From the NCBI GenBank assembly GCA_030674185.1, contig CM060312.1, forward strand, positions 35,062,862 to 35,126,861: a DNA stretch of 64,000 nucleotides. Direction: 5' to 3'. Position 1 is the first letter of the stretch, and every line of letters starts with the position of its first letter. This DNA comes from Monoplex corrugatus. Taxonomy: Eukaryota; Mollusca; Gastropoda; Littorinimorpha; Ranellidae. Below, piece by piece: positions 1 to 9,916 of the stretch. The notes beneath the pieces are model-generated. The model did no database searches, was not told the origin of the DNA, and was given only the letters and a program-made list of their open reading frames with translations. Made by a program: the position numbers and the translations under genes.

Positions 1-235
1 ATTCTTTGAGCTGATATACAAAACTGTAGGACTGTGGCATTTTTGGGCTGATCTCCAAAGCTGTAAGATATGGCCATTCTTTGAGCTGATCTACAAAGCT
101 GTAAGATGTGGCATTCTTTGGGCTGAACTACAAAGCTGTAAAATGTGGCATTCTTTCATCTGATCTACAAAGCTGTAAGATGTGGCATTCTTTCATCTGA
201 TCTACTGAGCTGCAAGACAGTGCATACTTTCAGCT
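1..235. repeat. 37-bp tandem repeat, about 6 copies
   Basis: Successive units share a GAGCTGATCTACAAAGCTG core followed by TAAGATGTGGCATTCTTT, repeating every 37 bases with substitutions. The array begins at or before the window edge, so its true length is unknown. The last unit, near 200-235, is the most diverged. Confidence 0.85.
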
Positions 236-452
236 GATCTGCCAACACGCCTAGCTCGACTTAATTTAATTAACAGAGGATGTTAGCACGGTTTCTGTAG
301 TTCAGTATACATATACAATACAAACATCGGGGATTTTGTATCATACACAGGGAGTTATCTCATATACCCATGTCTCCATTGGGAAAAAAAAGACAGAAAA
401 GGAAATCAACGAACTGAAAAAGCAGGAAAAAAGTCGCCATAAATGGCCTATC

Positions 453-488
453 GTTCTCTCCCTCTCCCCCTCTCTCCTCTCTTTCCCG

Positions 489-528
<40 letters not shown>

Positions 529-668
529 TTCTGCGTTCGTGAGCTCGCGCGCATGCACATGCCTCTTTAAGTATAACAGTAACACACAGTGGCAGCAAGC
601 GTGTTTGTTCCCCTGTCCTCTGTGTGTGTGTGTGTGTGTGTATGTGTTGTGTGTGTGTGTGCGCGCGC
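453..668. repeat. (CT)n and (GT)n microsatellites
   Basis: A CT-rich tract (453-533) is followed after a short spacer by a GT tract (619-668) ending in GC alternation. Several overlapping open frames cross this stretch, but they are low-complexity Leu/Ser or Cys/Val strings. I do not consider them genes. Confidence 0.9.
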
Positions 669-944
669 GCACGTCCCTCTGTCATCATTTATATGCGAAA
701 GCCGCCTGCACGCATAATCCACGGTGGAAGCAAGCATGTTTATGCGTATAAAGTGCTAACAGATACTGCCTGGAGTCCCGTTGGTGCTAATGACAATCTC
801 AGGTGGACGCTGTCGGAGAGGGAGGGGAAGAATCTGGAATCTCCTCCACCGTCTCCCAGAAGCACTGAAACCACCAACAACCACACCCCAAAGAAACGTG
901 GTCAAACCATGTTTAACAATCTTCCCTTCCTATTATCTTAATAA

Positions 945-2105
945 AACACGTTTCGCATAACTTTGACAAATTTTGCACGTCTATGAAGCGTTCTGAGTGC
1001 CTGTGACAAACTGATACGACCATAACGCGGCGTTTTGCCCATGGGACGTTCTATGCACTTGTGACAAGTTTTGTGTGTCTGTGATGCGGGTTTTTTTTCA
1101 GTCAACAAGCAAAACCTGAACAAGATTGAGGCAGCCGAGATGTGGTTTCTAAAAAGAATGTTGAGAGATCCATGGACAGCAAAGAAAACAAACGAGACAG
1201 TCTTGATGGAGGCAGACATCAGAAGATCATTCATAAGGAAGATTAGGAAAAGATAGGCAACATTTACATGCCATTTTATGAGGAAAAGGGAATTGGAGCA
1301 CCTGGTCACAACAAGAAAGCTGGAGGGAAAGAGAGCACCAGGTAGACCCAGAGAGAAGACATTGGACGGACTTGCAGAGTGGCTGAAGACAAAGAGGGTG
1401 GAGGAGGCGCTTGAGGCAAAGGCAACTAGGGATAGAAACAGATGGAAGGCCATGATCGCCAACGCCATGTGGCAAGGCACCTGATGATGATGATGATGCG
1501 TTTTACATAACTATGATAAAATGTGCCTAGCCTATGATGCGTTTTGCATGCCCGTGACAAATTTAATGGGCCTATGATGCGTTTCGTGAGCCTGTGACAC
1601 GTTTTATGCGCCTATGAGGCGTTCTGCGAGTCTGTGACAAATTTCATGTGTCTGTGGTACATTTTGCGTGCCAGTGACACGTTTCACGTGCCTATGATGC
1701 GTTATGCATGTTTGATAGTTTAACGTACCTATACCTTTTACGTGCTGTAATAAAGTTTTACGTGCTTATGATGCGTTTTACGCGTTTGACAAATTTTACG
1801 TGCCTATAATGAACTTTGCATGCCTCTGACGTGTTTTATAGGCCTATGATACCGGTCTCACGTGCCTGTAATGCGTTTTGCACACCTGTGACAAGTTTCC
1901 CGTGCCTATGATGCGTTTAGCTTGTTTGACAAGTTGTACTTGCAGATGCTACCTTTTGCGTGTTGGATAAGTTTTCCGTGCCTCTTGTACGTTTTGCGTG
2001 CCTTCACAAATTTCACATGCCTGTGATGTATTCCTCGTGTCTATGATATGTTGTCCACACCTATAATGCACTGTGCATACCCGTGACAAGTTTTGCGAAC
2101 CTGCC
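945..2105. repeat. Degenerate satellite built on GCCTATGATGCGTTTT / GCCTGTGACAAGTTTT half-units
   Basis: Two alternating half-units of about 19-20 bp, one with 'cctatgatgcgtttt' and one with 'cctgtgacaagtttt', recur from about 945 to 1090 and again from about 1499 to 2105. Divergence is high, so the array is old. A LINE fragment (1096-1498) sits between the two parts and appears to have inserted into it. The higher-order period is about 39 bp. Confidence 0.7.
1096..1498 (+). pseudogene. LINE reverse transcriptase C-terminal fragment with (TGA)n tail
   Basis: The frame reads AAEMWFLKRMLRDPW, then a Thr-Asn-Glu segment, IRRSFIRKIRKR, a stop at 1254-1256 (TAG where relatives have a Gln codon), then HFMRKRELEHLV, a GRP segment and WKAMIANAMWQG to a TGA at 1482. 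This is the familiar C-terminal tail of endonuclease-reverse transcriptase LINE polyproteins, downstream of the catalytic domain, so no enzyme activity is expected. The element is heavily 5'-truncated. It ends in a short (TGA)n run (1482-1498), probably the original 3' tail. A second, longer copy lies at 3993-4450 on the other strand. I recognise the family type, not the exact clade. Confidence 0.75.
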
Positions 2106-2480
2106 ACTTTGAAATCAAATAATCCATCTTGCCAGATTCAGTCAAGCCTGTACAGAGTCCGAGTCAGGCTGTGCCCTATCAAGTAGCCCAAACGTTATGT
2201 TAATAATAACAAGTTCACTTCTATAGCACAAACAATCCATTTCAAAACCACGCTCATGGCAATTAACAGTAATAGGGCATTATGACAGTTTAAATCAAGT
2301 AATAGTCATTTCAAGCACAAGAAATGAAATTTAAAATGAAAATAAGGATTCAGAATCAAGTAACACAAGTATTAAGAAACATGGTTACAAGCAAACAAGC
2401 AAGCACGCAAAATAATATTAATAAATACAAATCTTCACCAAACACACAAATCCCGCGCATGCACACACGCAGAGAACGTT
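2106..2480. other. No recognised feature
   Basis: A-rich sequence. No open frame above 60 codons, RNA gene or repeat relation was recognised, apart from the (CA)n-linked duplication that begins near 2490. Confidence 0.5.
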
Positions 2481-2489
2481 GAGGTACAA

Positions 2490-2692
2490 TACACTAAGCC
2501 TGTTAGGCGTGTGACTAGACTTGACACATTTGTAAGACTGTCTCTCACCTACAAACGCGCGCACACACACACACACGCACACACACACACACACACGCAC
2601 ACACACACACGGTGTCTAAGGTACACTCAGCCTGTTAGGTTTGTGACCGTGATCCAAGCTACCATCCTCTCTGTGTCTCACCTACACACACA
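2490..2692. repeat. Tandem duplication of about 135 bp around a (CA)n tract
   Basis: The phrase ACACTAAGCCTGTTAGG, followed by GTGTGAC and later TCTCTCACCTACA, occurs at about 2490-2555. It recurs with changes at about 2623-2690. The CA/GCACA tract at 2556-2611 lies between the copies and starts again after the second one, so the dinucleotide run seems to be part of the duplicated unit. Confidence 0.65.
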
Positions 2693-2902
2693 GGCACATA
2701 TAAGATGTTGAGCCAGGATTCACGCAAATGGTCTAGAAAATGCTAAGCATATTCAATTTCATGAGTTAAAGACACTTTACTAGAATTAACACACGTGATG
2801 TAGAGAACTGCACAATCAGAAGCAGCAAGCAGCTAACATATTACAACCCGCAGCTGGCTTCAGTGCGGTCAAGCAAACATAACTGACACAAACAAAGCAA
2901 AA

Positions 2903-3285
2903 CGTCTGGCAGTAATGATTCCTTGAAACGATTACATCCTAAACATTCTCCTGTAACTGACTACGTGTAGCATGTTTCGACCATATGGGCTGAACTAGAT
3001 ATGGAAAAGAAAAAATAATATTCTACCGTGTCTGGCAGTAATAATTCGTCGAAACGATTACATCCTAAGTATTCGTCTGTCACTGACTGCGGAGTGTGTC
3101 GAACATTTTCGACCATATGGGCTGAACTAGATATGGAAAAGAAAAAGCATGTTCTACCGTGTCTGGCAGTACTGATTTCATGAAATGATTACATCCTAAA
3201 CATTTCGCCTGTCGCTGACTTCCTGTACCGTGTCGAACATTTTCGACCACATGGGCCGAACTAGATATGGGGAAAAAAAAGTTCT
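2903..3285. repeat. Three tandem copies of a ~128-bp unit
   Basis: GTCTGGCAGTAATGATT, GATTACATCCTAA, TTTTCGACCATATGGGC and GAACTAGATATGG recur in the same order, with unit starts near 2904, 3030 and 3160. Divergence between copies is about 10-15 percent by eye. No coding signal. Confidence 0.85.
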
Positions 3286-3532
3286 ACCTTCATTCTTAAG
3301 TCCAAAACCCCCAAATGATTTTTCTCCAACAACCTTGAACAATTCATTATCCTTGCTTTGAAATTTCTGAATTTTAATCTTTAGTCAACGCCGTGTGTTA
3401 ACAAAGAAAAAGCAGCTGACATGATTACCAGTTCATGACAGGAAAACATTCACGATTCAGACCAGTGCCCTAGAATTACAGACGACAGCAATGATGAATG
3501 ACGACCAACTTGGGTAATACGTTAATGTTGTC

Positions 3533-3680
3533 CCGTAACCCCGGAAATAAGGGAATGAGACTGTAATAAGAGATCTCAACTTTTCTCAGGGCCAGCAAAA
3601 TGAGGTCGTGTCCGTATTCTTTCCCTAAATGCTTCATCTTCCCCAGTCCATATCATATAACTGGGCATGGCCACAATTTG
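3533..3680 (-). mobile_element. SINE-2 family fragment
   Basis: Read on the minus strand, it contains GCTGGCCCTGAGAAAAGTTG, then GATCTCT and the terminal GGGGTTAC. It shares this body with the copies at 9430, 16655, 40310, 46835, 49170 and 53275. The tRNA-like head is not visible, so this copy is 5'-truncated. Confidence 0.6.
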
Positions 3681-3774
3681 TAACTTATCGCTCAGTTTTT
3701 GTTTCAAATACGGCTCAAATTCTCATATCTCTCATCTCTCATTCGCAGAGAGCCACTAGCGCACGCGTCATTCC

Positions 3775-3918
3775 TTCATCATCATATCATCAATCATCAT
3801 CATCATCATCATCAATCATCATCATCATCAGCATCATCATCATGATCATGCATCATCATCATCATATCACATCATCAAGCATCTATCACATCATCATCAT
3901 CATCATCATCATCATCTA

Positions 3919-3952
<34 letters not shown>

Positions 3953-3992
3953 TCATCATCATCATTCATCATCATCATTCATCATCATCATG
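3775..3992. repeat. (ATC)n microsatellite, expanded LINE tail
   Basis: About 215 bp of ATC/CAT trinucleotides with minor interruptions. It abuts the 3' end of the minus-strand LINE fragment (3993-4450), whose sister copy ends in a short (TGA)n. This suggests the tract grew from the LINE's own tail. Apparent Ile/Ser/His-rich open frames here are artefacts. Confidence 0.85.
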
Positions 3993-4450
3993 ATGATGTG
4001 CCCTGTCGCATGGCGTTGGCGATCATGGCCTCCATATGCATCTATCCCTTGTCGCCGCAAGCACATCTTCCACCCTCTATGCCCTCAGCCACTCTACAAG
4101 TCCGTCCAGTATTTTCTTTCTGGTGTTCTCTTTCCCTCCAGCTTTCCTGTTGTGACCAGGTACTCTAATTCCCCTTTCCTCATAAAATGGCCTATAAATG
4201 TTGCTTGTCTTTTCCTAATTTTCCTTATGAATGATCTTCTTGTGTCTGCTCCATCAAGACTGTCTTGTTTGTTTTCTTTGCTGTCCATGGAACTCGCAAC
4301 ATTCTTCTTAAAAACCACATCTCGGCTGTCTCAATCTTGTTTTGGCTTTGCGTGTTGACTGTCCACGCCTCACAATCGTATAACATTATCGGTTCTATAT
4401 GTCACAGAGTGCCTTGCTCTGTTACGATCTTTCCCATTTACCTACAACGC
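3993..4450 (-). pseudogene. LINE reverse transcriptase C-terminal fragment, minus strand
   Basis: On the minus strand the sequence encodes a LYDCEAWTVN-like segment, then AEMWF, RRSFIRKIRKRQATFIGHFM, a LVTTGKLEGKR segment and, after a frameshift near 4100, an AMIANAMRQGT-like end beside the ATC tract. It is the same family as 1096-1498 but extends about 60 codons further upstream, into the linker that follows the reverse transcriptase core. Frameshifts and stops show it is dead. The preserved IRKRQATFIGH shows where the plus-strand copy acquired its stop. Confidence 0.75.
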
Positions 4451-4459
4451 TCATAGGCA

Positions 4460-5050
4460 ACACCGTGTAGCGTGCTTGCCTAGATCAAAAACGCTTTGCC
4501 TTCTCTAGGCAAAATTATACTGTAATCTTACAGCCTCTGCCTATCCATAGTTATGCATTGAACATTCCAAAGATCTAACCAATCCATGACGCATATAACA
4601 CACTGCTAAACAATGAGCAGATCTACAATGTGTACATGTATTCTGAAGCGGGCCTACGACAGATTTTGTCATCATCTTCAGTCTGCTACACGTTGTAGTC
4701 CTACAGAGCCTAGAGGGGACCGTCGTTAATCTATGCTGCCTTCAGCACATTGTAAAACAAACGCTGTGTAATAGCCAGTACGTAGCCGGCGGGAACACAC
4801 AATGACCGCAGGGTGTGTTGCGCGTCTCTGTCCCACAACGCTCTTCGGTATTTGCGGCGTAATAGCCTGTACATAGCCGCCCTCAAAAATGCCGGACGGT
4901 GGGTGGACCAGTGTACCAGTTGTGTGTACCGAAGCGCTGTGTTAAAAGTACACACCAAATGTTGATTGTGTAGGTGAGAACAACCAATGAGATCTTCTCA
5001 TCCGAAAGGTTTGAAAGTATGACCATTGTGCTTTATTCCCAGAGTATAAA
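4460..5050. other. Unrecognised spacer left of the piggyBac element
   Basis: No gene recognised. A diverged direct repeat is visible: GTAATAGCCAGTACGTAGCC near 4770 and GTAATAGCCTGTACATAGCC near 4860, about 91 bp apart. Confidence 0.5.
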
Positions 5051-5075
5051 TTAACCCTCTAGCGCCGACCACTAC

Positions 5076-5276
5076 TAATGGTTGTGGGTTCGAATCCCGG
5101 GGTGCGCTATATTAAAATTGGCCATCTCGCTGTCCCATCTTAACATCATTGTTGTTCTGGTGGTGTCAGTATAGGATTAGATAGGTCCCCCTTCCCCACT
5201 TCCCTGGGATGGTTATCCCCGTCGGCCATATCACCTGAGGTGGGTGTCGACGTAAAACCTCAACTCAATCAAAAAA
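5076..5276 (+). mobile_element. 5'-truncated tRNA-derived SINE (SINE-1) nested in piggyBac
   Basis: The insert is flanked by the 9-bp direct repeat GACCACTAC (5067-5075 and 5277-5285), a clean target-site duplication. It starts within a tRNA-like head: GGTTCGAATCC (5087-5097) is a good Pol III B box, while the A box is missing. The body begins CATCTTAACATCATTG and passes through GGTGGGTGTCGACGTAAAAC into an A-rich tail. A second, more truncated copy lies at 8691-8846. The insertion lies 21 bases inside the transposon's left terminus and is therefore younger than it. Confidence 0.85.
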
Positions 5277-5632
5277 GACCACTACAGATATGATAAATCC
5301 AAAATCAAGCTCCTGTAGCGTTACTTTAGTGATAACCTGATGCATCCGCCTGGGATATCCGGTTCCAGACAGGCAAGGACTACACTAACACGATGCCACC
5401 ACACCCTGGTGCTGTGTCTGTTATTCCTCACACTTCCTTTTCTACACTGACGGCTAGCAGTTACCAGCTTCCTTACAATCCTCTGTTTTTGAGCCTCTGG
5501 TACACAAACATGTGAGTACACATTTATTTTTAATTGGGCTTAATAAATGCACAGTAGTATGTAGATTTCAAGCATATAATAATTTTGTATGAAGCAGATT
5601 AATGTTAGTCATAAAAATGATGTAAAAACGGT

Positions 5633-5710
5633 TTATCATATGTGATAAGAACGGCCTTTGTGGAAACTTCAGGAAAAGACAACTCGTCCGCCATTTATCA
5701 GAAATGATAA
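5633..5710. promoter_or_regulatory. Left pair of 16-bp palindromes in piggyBac
   Basis: TTATCATATGTGATAA at 5633-5648 and TTATCAGAAATGATAA at 5695-5710, each followed by a GCGGC/ACGGC-like word. Two more occur on the other side of the transposase frame. Symmetric placement suggests sites for transposase or another dimeric DNA-binding protein; that role is inferred. Confidence 0.5.
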
Positions 5711-5934
5711 GAGCGGCGTTAAAGGTCGCAAGTGCCCTTTTCTAGCTGTAGAAAAGCTAACTTTGATTGTTGCTTTGAATGATTCCTTTGATTCAGAAAT
5801 GATTTTTTAAGTGTTTGTCTGTTAGAATGTTGCATATTATATGTAATCTGTAAAGAAAAGTCAGTAAAGTTTGGATCTTTCATCTGTTTTCAGCATGACA
5901 ACACGAGTTCCAGTGACAAACGTTTGCCGGTCTG

Positions 5935-6825
5935 TTGCTGGTGATCAGTGATTTTGACCCTTCTGACAGCAGTGGAGATCAGTGGAGGCCAGGAGATTAC
6001 TTTCAGGTTTATCAAGGATCAGTGGATGGACAGAGAAGAACGCCTGGAGGTCTTGGTCTTGGAAGGGAAGTAGTCATGAAGATGACACGAGGTCTTCAGA
6101 GAGATTTAAACAACAGGTTCAAAGGCCTCAGCCTGAAGTCTGAGAAGGAGCTGAAGCAGGAAGGAAGGGGAGCCTGTGATGTCAAGGTAGAACTGATGTC
6201 GAATGTTGTAGGTGTGCGCTGGTTTGACAACAAGACTGTGGACACTGTCTCTACCTATGTGGGTGTGGAACCTCAAGGTGAGGCATCACAATACGACAAA
6301 AAGCAGAAGCAGAAAGTCACCATTCCCCAGCCTGCCATCATCAAAGAGTACAACAAATTTAAGGGTGGGGTGGATCTGCTTGACAACCTCACAAGCCTCT
6401 ACAAGTTGCCACTAAAGTTGAGGCGTTTCTACATCTACATTTTCTATCACACCATCGCAGTTGCTGTTGTTAACAGCTGGCTGTGGTACAAGAGGCACTG
6501 CACGCTGCTGAACCTCAAGTCAGTAAAGCTCAGCATCTTTCAGAGCCATATTGCTGGTGCCCTGGTGCTGATGAAGAAGTCAGTTGGTCGCCCGAGCGGC
6601 TGTGTGATGTCACCACCTCCAGCCAAGATTGCCAGACAGTCTGTTCCCACCCCTGGTGTCCGTCTGGATGGTGTTGCCCATCTGCCCCAATGGGACAGTG
6701 CCAGGACATTGTGCAAAAACAGGAACTGCCAGAGCCTGACCTACGTCTTCTGCCCAAAGTGCAAAGTGAACCTTTGCTTCAACAAGGACAGAAACTGCTT
6801 TGCGGAGTACCATCTGCTCAAATAA
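5935..6825 (+). pseudogene. piggyBac transposase (PGBD type), internally deleted but in frame
   Basis: The open frame runs 296 codons to TAA, starting from a TTG codon; the first in-frame ATG is residue 48. An acidic N-terminal stretch (SDFDPSDSSGD, residues 5-15) fits piggyBac proteins. Then LGLGREVVMKMT (40-51) is joined directly to NRFKGLSLKSEKEL (60-73), VRWFDNKTVDTVST (94-107) and YNKFKGGVDLLDNL (139-152). The GGVD aspartate (147) corresponds to the third residue of the piggyBac DDD triad. The regions expected to carry the first two catalytic aspartates, including the FFDNFFT-like block, are missing, so two internal deletions are inferred. The C-terminus has a Cys-rich zinc-binding-type tail (CKNRNC, CPKC, NCFAEYH), which binds terminal DNA in this family. 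Family members are usually over 500 residues. The retained frame may be chance, or may leave a DNA-binding, non-catalytic protein. Host expression is unknown. Confidence 0.85.
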
Positions 6826-6935
6826 CTATGAAATCTAGCACAAAAAACGCTTGAACAGAAATGAACTGCATTTATTAGAAATTTGAAAACAGTTCGCTGA
6901 ATAAACCTGCAATGAACTGCTGTTCCAGAGACAAT

Positions 6936-6996
6936 TTATCATATATGATAAGATTGGTCTTGGAACCGCAAAAGCCGATCTTATCATATATGATAA
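6936..6996. promoter_or_regulatory. Right pair of 16-bp palindromes in piggyBac
   Basis: TTATCATATATGATAA occurs at 6936-6951 and again at 6981-6996, both perfectly palindromic. They are separated by a 29-bp spacer that is itself partly inverted (GATTGGTCTTGG versus AAGCCGATC). The pair lies about 135 bp inside the right terminus and mirrors the left pair. Confidence 0.55.
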
Positions 6997-7133
6997 TTTT
7001 TCTAACTTTGTCATTTTTTCACTTTAATTAAAAATAACACCGAAAATATGTTTCTTTGTTGTATCTAATGTTGTTTTTTCATAAAAAATAATTTTCCCTA
7101 GTCTAGAAGTACTTTCAGGCTCTAGAGGGTTAA

Positions 7134-7628
7134 CAAGGCACGTCATAGCTCGTCATTTCTTGCCGCCACTCTCACCAGAAGACACCGACCTCACAGTGCT
7201 AGACTGCTGTCACTGTAGCACTGTCTCCTTCTTCCACTCCTTCTTCTTCTGTGATGTCTTCTTAATAATAAAGAGTCAAGTATCAAAACAAGGACTTGTC
7301 TTTTGATTGAGAGACTTCCCTTTCTGCTCTGGACACAAACGACCACCACAGCAATCGTCTCCTACCCCTTAACCACTCGCTCCATCTCATATACATGTAT
7401 AACATTCAAATCTGCATAGTCAAACTGAAAGGTGAGGGTGGTATATTATTCGGTCTTTTCGAACTGAGGAATCTGTCTTTCCCTCCTAACGTTTGGTTCA
7501 ATAAACATTCTCTGTGAGTGGTGCTATCAAGGATTAAGTTATACTCGTCTAACTGTGTGAAACAAAAAGATGCACCGCCGCCAATCAAGAACCAAGTCCT
7601 GTCTTCTAGCGAGCAATCGTTAAATTCC
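7134..7628. other. Unrecognised spacer right of the piggyBac element
   Basis: No convincing coding frame. A CT-rich patch lies at about 7225-7260. The sequence runs directly into the GT tract at 7629. Confidence 0.5.
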
Positions 7629-7881
<253 letters not shown>

Positions 7882-8222
7882 ACACGTGAGTGAGTGAGTT
7901 ACTTTGACTTTTGACTGGTTTCAGTGTCAATAGCACAGGATTTTTATTTTACTACAGCAACGAACGACTGACTCTCTTTTTCTTTTCACACTTAAAAAAC
8001 TTCAATCATTTTTGTCATTCTCTGTCTCTCCACACACTCACATACACCACGCTCGCGCGCGCACATGCACGCGCAAGCGCCCGCGCACACACACACACAC
8101 ACACAAGATGACGGGGAGGAGATGGGGAAATGAGAAAAGAATGAAGACCCCGACCAGCACCACTATTCTCTGATAAAACTTGTACATCACATCACGGCAA
8201 CTACCCTCCCATCCACCCTCTC

Positions 8223-8477
8223 TCTCTCTCGCTCGCTCGCTCGCTCGCGCATATGAAATTGTTATTACACTAATTGTCTATGTTTAGCAAATACAGATTA
8301 CGTGTAAATGTTATGCGTTTCTCGTCGTTTAATGCGTGAATGCTTCTTTCTTTCTTTGTTTCTTCGTCTGTTGCCCTTCCTAACCGCTCCAGCTTGATGT
8401 ATAAAGGTATGCACGATTTCTCATATGTGTGTGTGCGTTTGCACCCGTGTATGCGTGTGTTTGCACCCGTGTTGTGT

Positions 8478-8508
<31 letters not shown>

Positions 8509-8556
8509 TGTGTGTGTGTGTGTGTTGTGACGTGTATTGTGTGTGTGTGTTTGCAC

Positions 8557-8608
<52 letters not shown>

Positions 8609-8637
8609 ACCCGTGTGTGTGTATGTGTGTGTGTGTG
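8223..8637. repeat. (CT)/(CTCG)n and (GT)n with TTGCACCCGTG interruptions
   Basis: CT then CTCG repeats occupy 8223-8250. From 8424 to 8637, GT runs are punctuated five times by TTGCACCCGTG (near 8439, 8461, 8551, 8605 and a variant), forming a loose composite minisatellite. Confidence 0.9.
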
Positions 8638-8690
8638 ACAGCTGACTGCTGACACAACTGGCCTTCCAGCTGACACAACTGGCCTTCTTA
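8638..8690. repeat. Short tandem duplication CTGACACAACTGGCCTTC
   Basis: The 18-bp word CTGACACAACTGGCCTTC occurs twice, around 8649 and 8670, just before the second SINE-1 copy. Confidence 0.75.
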
Positions 8691-8846
8691 CTGTTCCATC
8701 TTAACATCATTGTTGTTCTGGTAGTGTCAGTATAGGATTAGATAAGTCCACCTTCCCGTGCTTCCTTGGGACGGTTATCCCCGTCTGCCATATCACCTGA
8801 GCTGGGTGTCGACGTAAAAACTGAACCAAATCAATCAAAAAATCAT
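8691..8846 (+). mobile_element. SINE-1 copy, more strongly 5'-truncated
   Basis: Matches the SINE nested in the piggyBac element from CATCTTAACATCATTG through GTGTCGACGTAAAAAC to an AATCAATCAAAAAA tail, with about 10 percent difference by eye. The tRNA-like head is absent. No certain target-site duplication was found. Confidence 0.8.
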
Positions 8847-9428
8847 AGGGTCTTGCCTTCTTCTCAAGACTATGACGCAAAATTTACATAGGGTTCGATC
8901 GAACACTTTCGGAAGAAAGTGGCTCTCGTATATAAAATGGAAATTGAGGCGTGATAATATGATCTCTTTACATATTCTGCAACATTAAAATGCTTGTTCT
9001 CTCTTTAACATTGTAATATGACTGCGTTTCAAAGAACACGTGTAGGTTCCTTGTAAAAGTACTGATGGCTTTCTTTCTGAAGTTTTAGTCTGGATATGTG
9101 ATTGTAACTATACTCTGCCAATTACGTATATTTCTTTTAATCAATAAAAACAAAACGGTGGGCGAAGAAACATTTTTCCTTCATACTTCTTTTTACCTTT
9201 TCTTTAACAATGTTGTTTTGCACATACCATCGAGCACGAATTTTAAACTGAAGAAAGGACGCCACAGTCGGGTGGAACCAATAATTCATAGTACAGAGTA
9301 TATAAAATATCCTAGCTGACACAACTCAGTTCGTGGAGCTAGCAGTCAGTATAAACTGGGTAAATGATATTAACACTTTCCCATGACCATGCAGAACTAG
9401 GAATTACTATTAAAGATCTCTTGCTGAC
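8847..9428. other. AT-rich spacer, nothing recognised
   Basis: Short frames of 60-73 codons occur on both strands (for example 9098-9319), but they have no motif or repeat relation that I recognise. Confidence 0.5.
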
Positions 9429-9429
9429 A

Positions 9430-9605
9430 TACTGACACCGTTCCCACAGGGTGCCAGTACTATGAAGGAGGTACCCACCTCCTCTCTCTCTCTCTATCTG
9501 ATATAGCTTCCCATCACTAAACAGGAACAGGTACCCATCTCAAGCTGAGGGAACAACGGTTGAGTGTTCAAGCCAAGGCACGAACCCACGCTATTCGTGT
9601 TACTG
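9430..9605 (-). mobile_element. SINE-2 family copy with tRNA-like B box
   Basis: On the minus strand GTGGGTTCGTGCCTT resembles a Pol III B box. It is followed by GAGATGGGTACCTGTTCCTG and AGGAGGTGGGTACCTCC. The same order is seen in the copies near 46.9 and 53.3 kb. A CT run (9481-9496) has grown inside it. Confidence 0.5.
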
Positions 9606-9611
9606 TTAGTT

Positions 9612-9859
9612 CTGTTTAAAGCCCAGCCGACTGCGTAGAGACATATCAGGGCTATAACCGTTTCAAACCATACTAAAAACTTCAACAGGAAAAAAAAAAA
9701 AAAAGGGGGGGGGGGTGAGAAAATTAAGCACTCATGTCAATGTATTTGCGCACATAACCTAAGGAGATGCCCCTGACGTTGACCACTCCGTCCAATTTAT
9801 ACCACAGGAATTTAAAAAAAACAGACCTGAATACAAATTTAAACATAACTAAGGGCACT

Positions 9860-9916
<57 letters not shown>

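Larger units (their letters stand above)
5051..7133 (+). mobile_element. piggyBac-type DNA transposon with TTAA target duplication
   Basis: TTAA at 5051-5054 is followed by CCCTCTAGCGCC, and the far end reads GGCTCTAGAGGG followed by TTAA at 7130-7133. The termini match as inverted repeats at 11 of 12 positions. TTAA duplication with CCC-starting termini is the hallmark of the piggyBac superfamily, and the internal frame (5935-6825) has piggyBac transposase signatures. The element body is 2075 bp, including a SINE of about 201 bp inserted close to the left terminus. Four 16-bp palindromes of TTATCATATATGATAA type lie inside (5633, 5695, 6936, 6981), two on each side of the frame. Both ends look intact, but the transposase is internally deleted, so it is probably non-autonomous. 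Confidence 0.9.

Noticed and set aside
1..235. Telomere-associated or centromeric satellite at the window edge
   Set aside because: No TTAGGG-type repeats are present, and the six 37-bp units visible are too few to assign a chromosomal role.
5051..7133. Domesticated piggyBac host gene
   Set aside because: TTAA duplications and both termini are still present and the catalytic region is deleted, which fits a transposon remnant. Domestication would need evidence of expression and conservation that the sequence cannot give.
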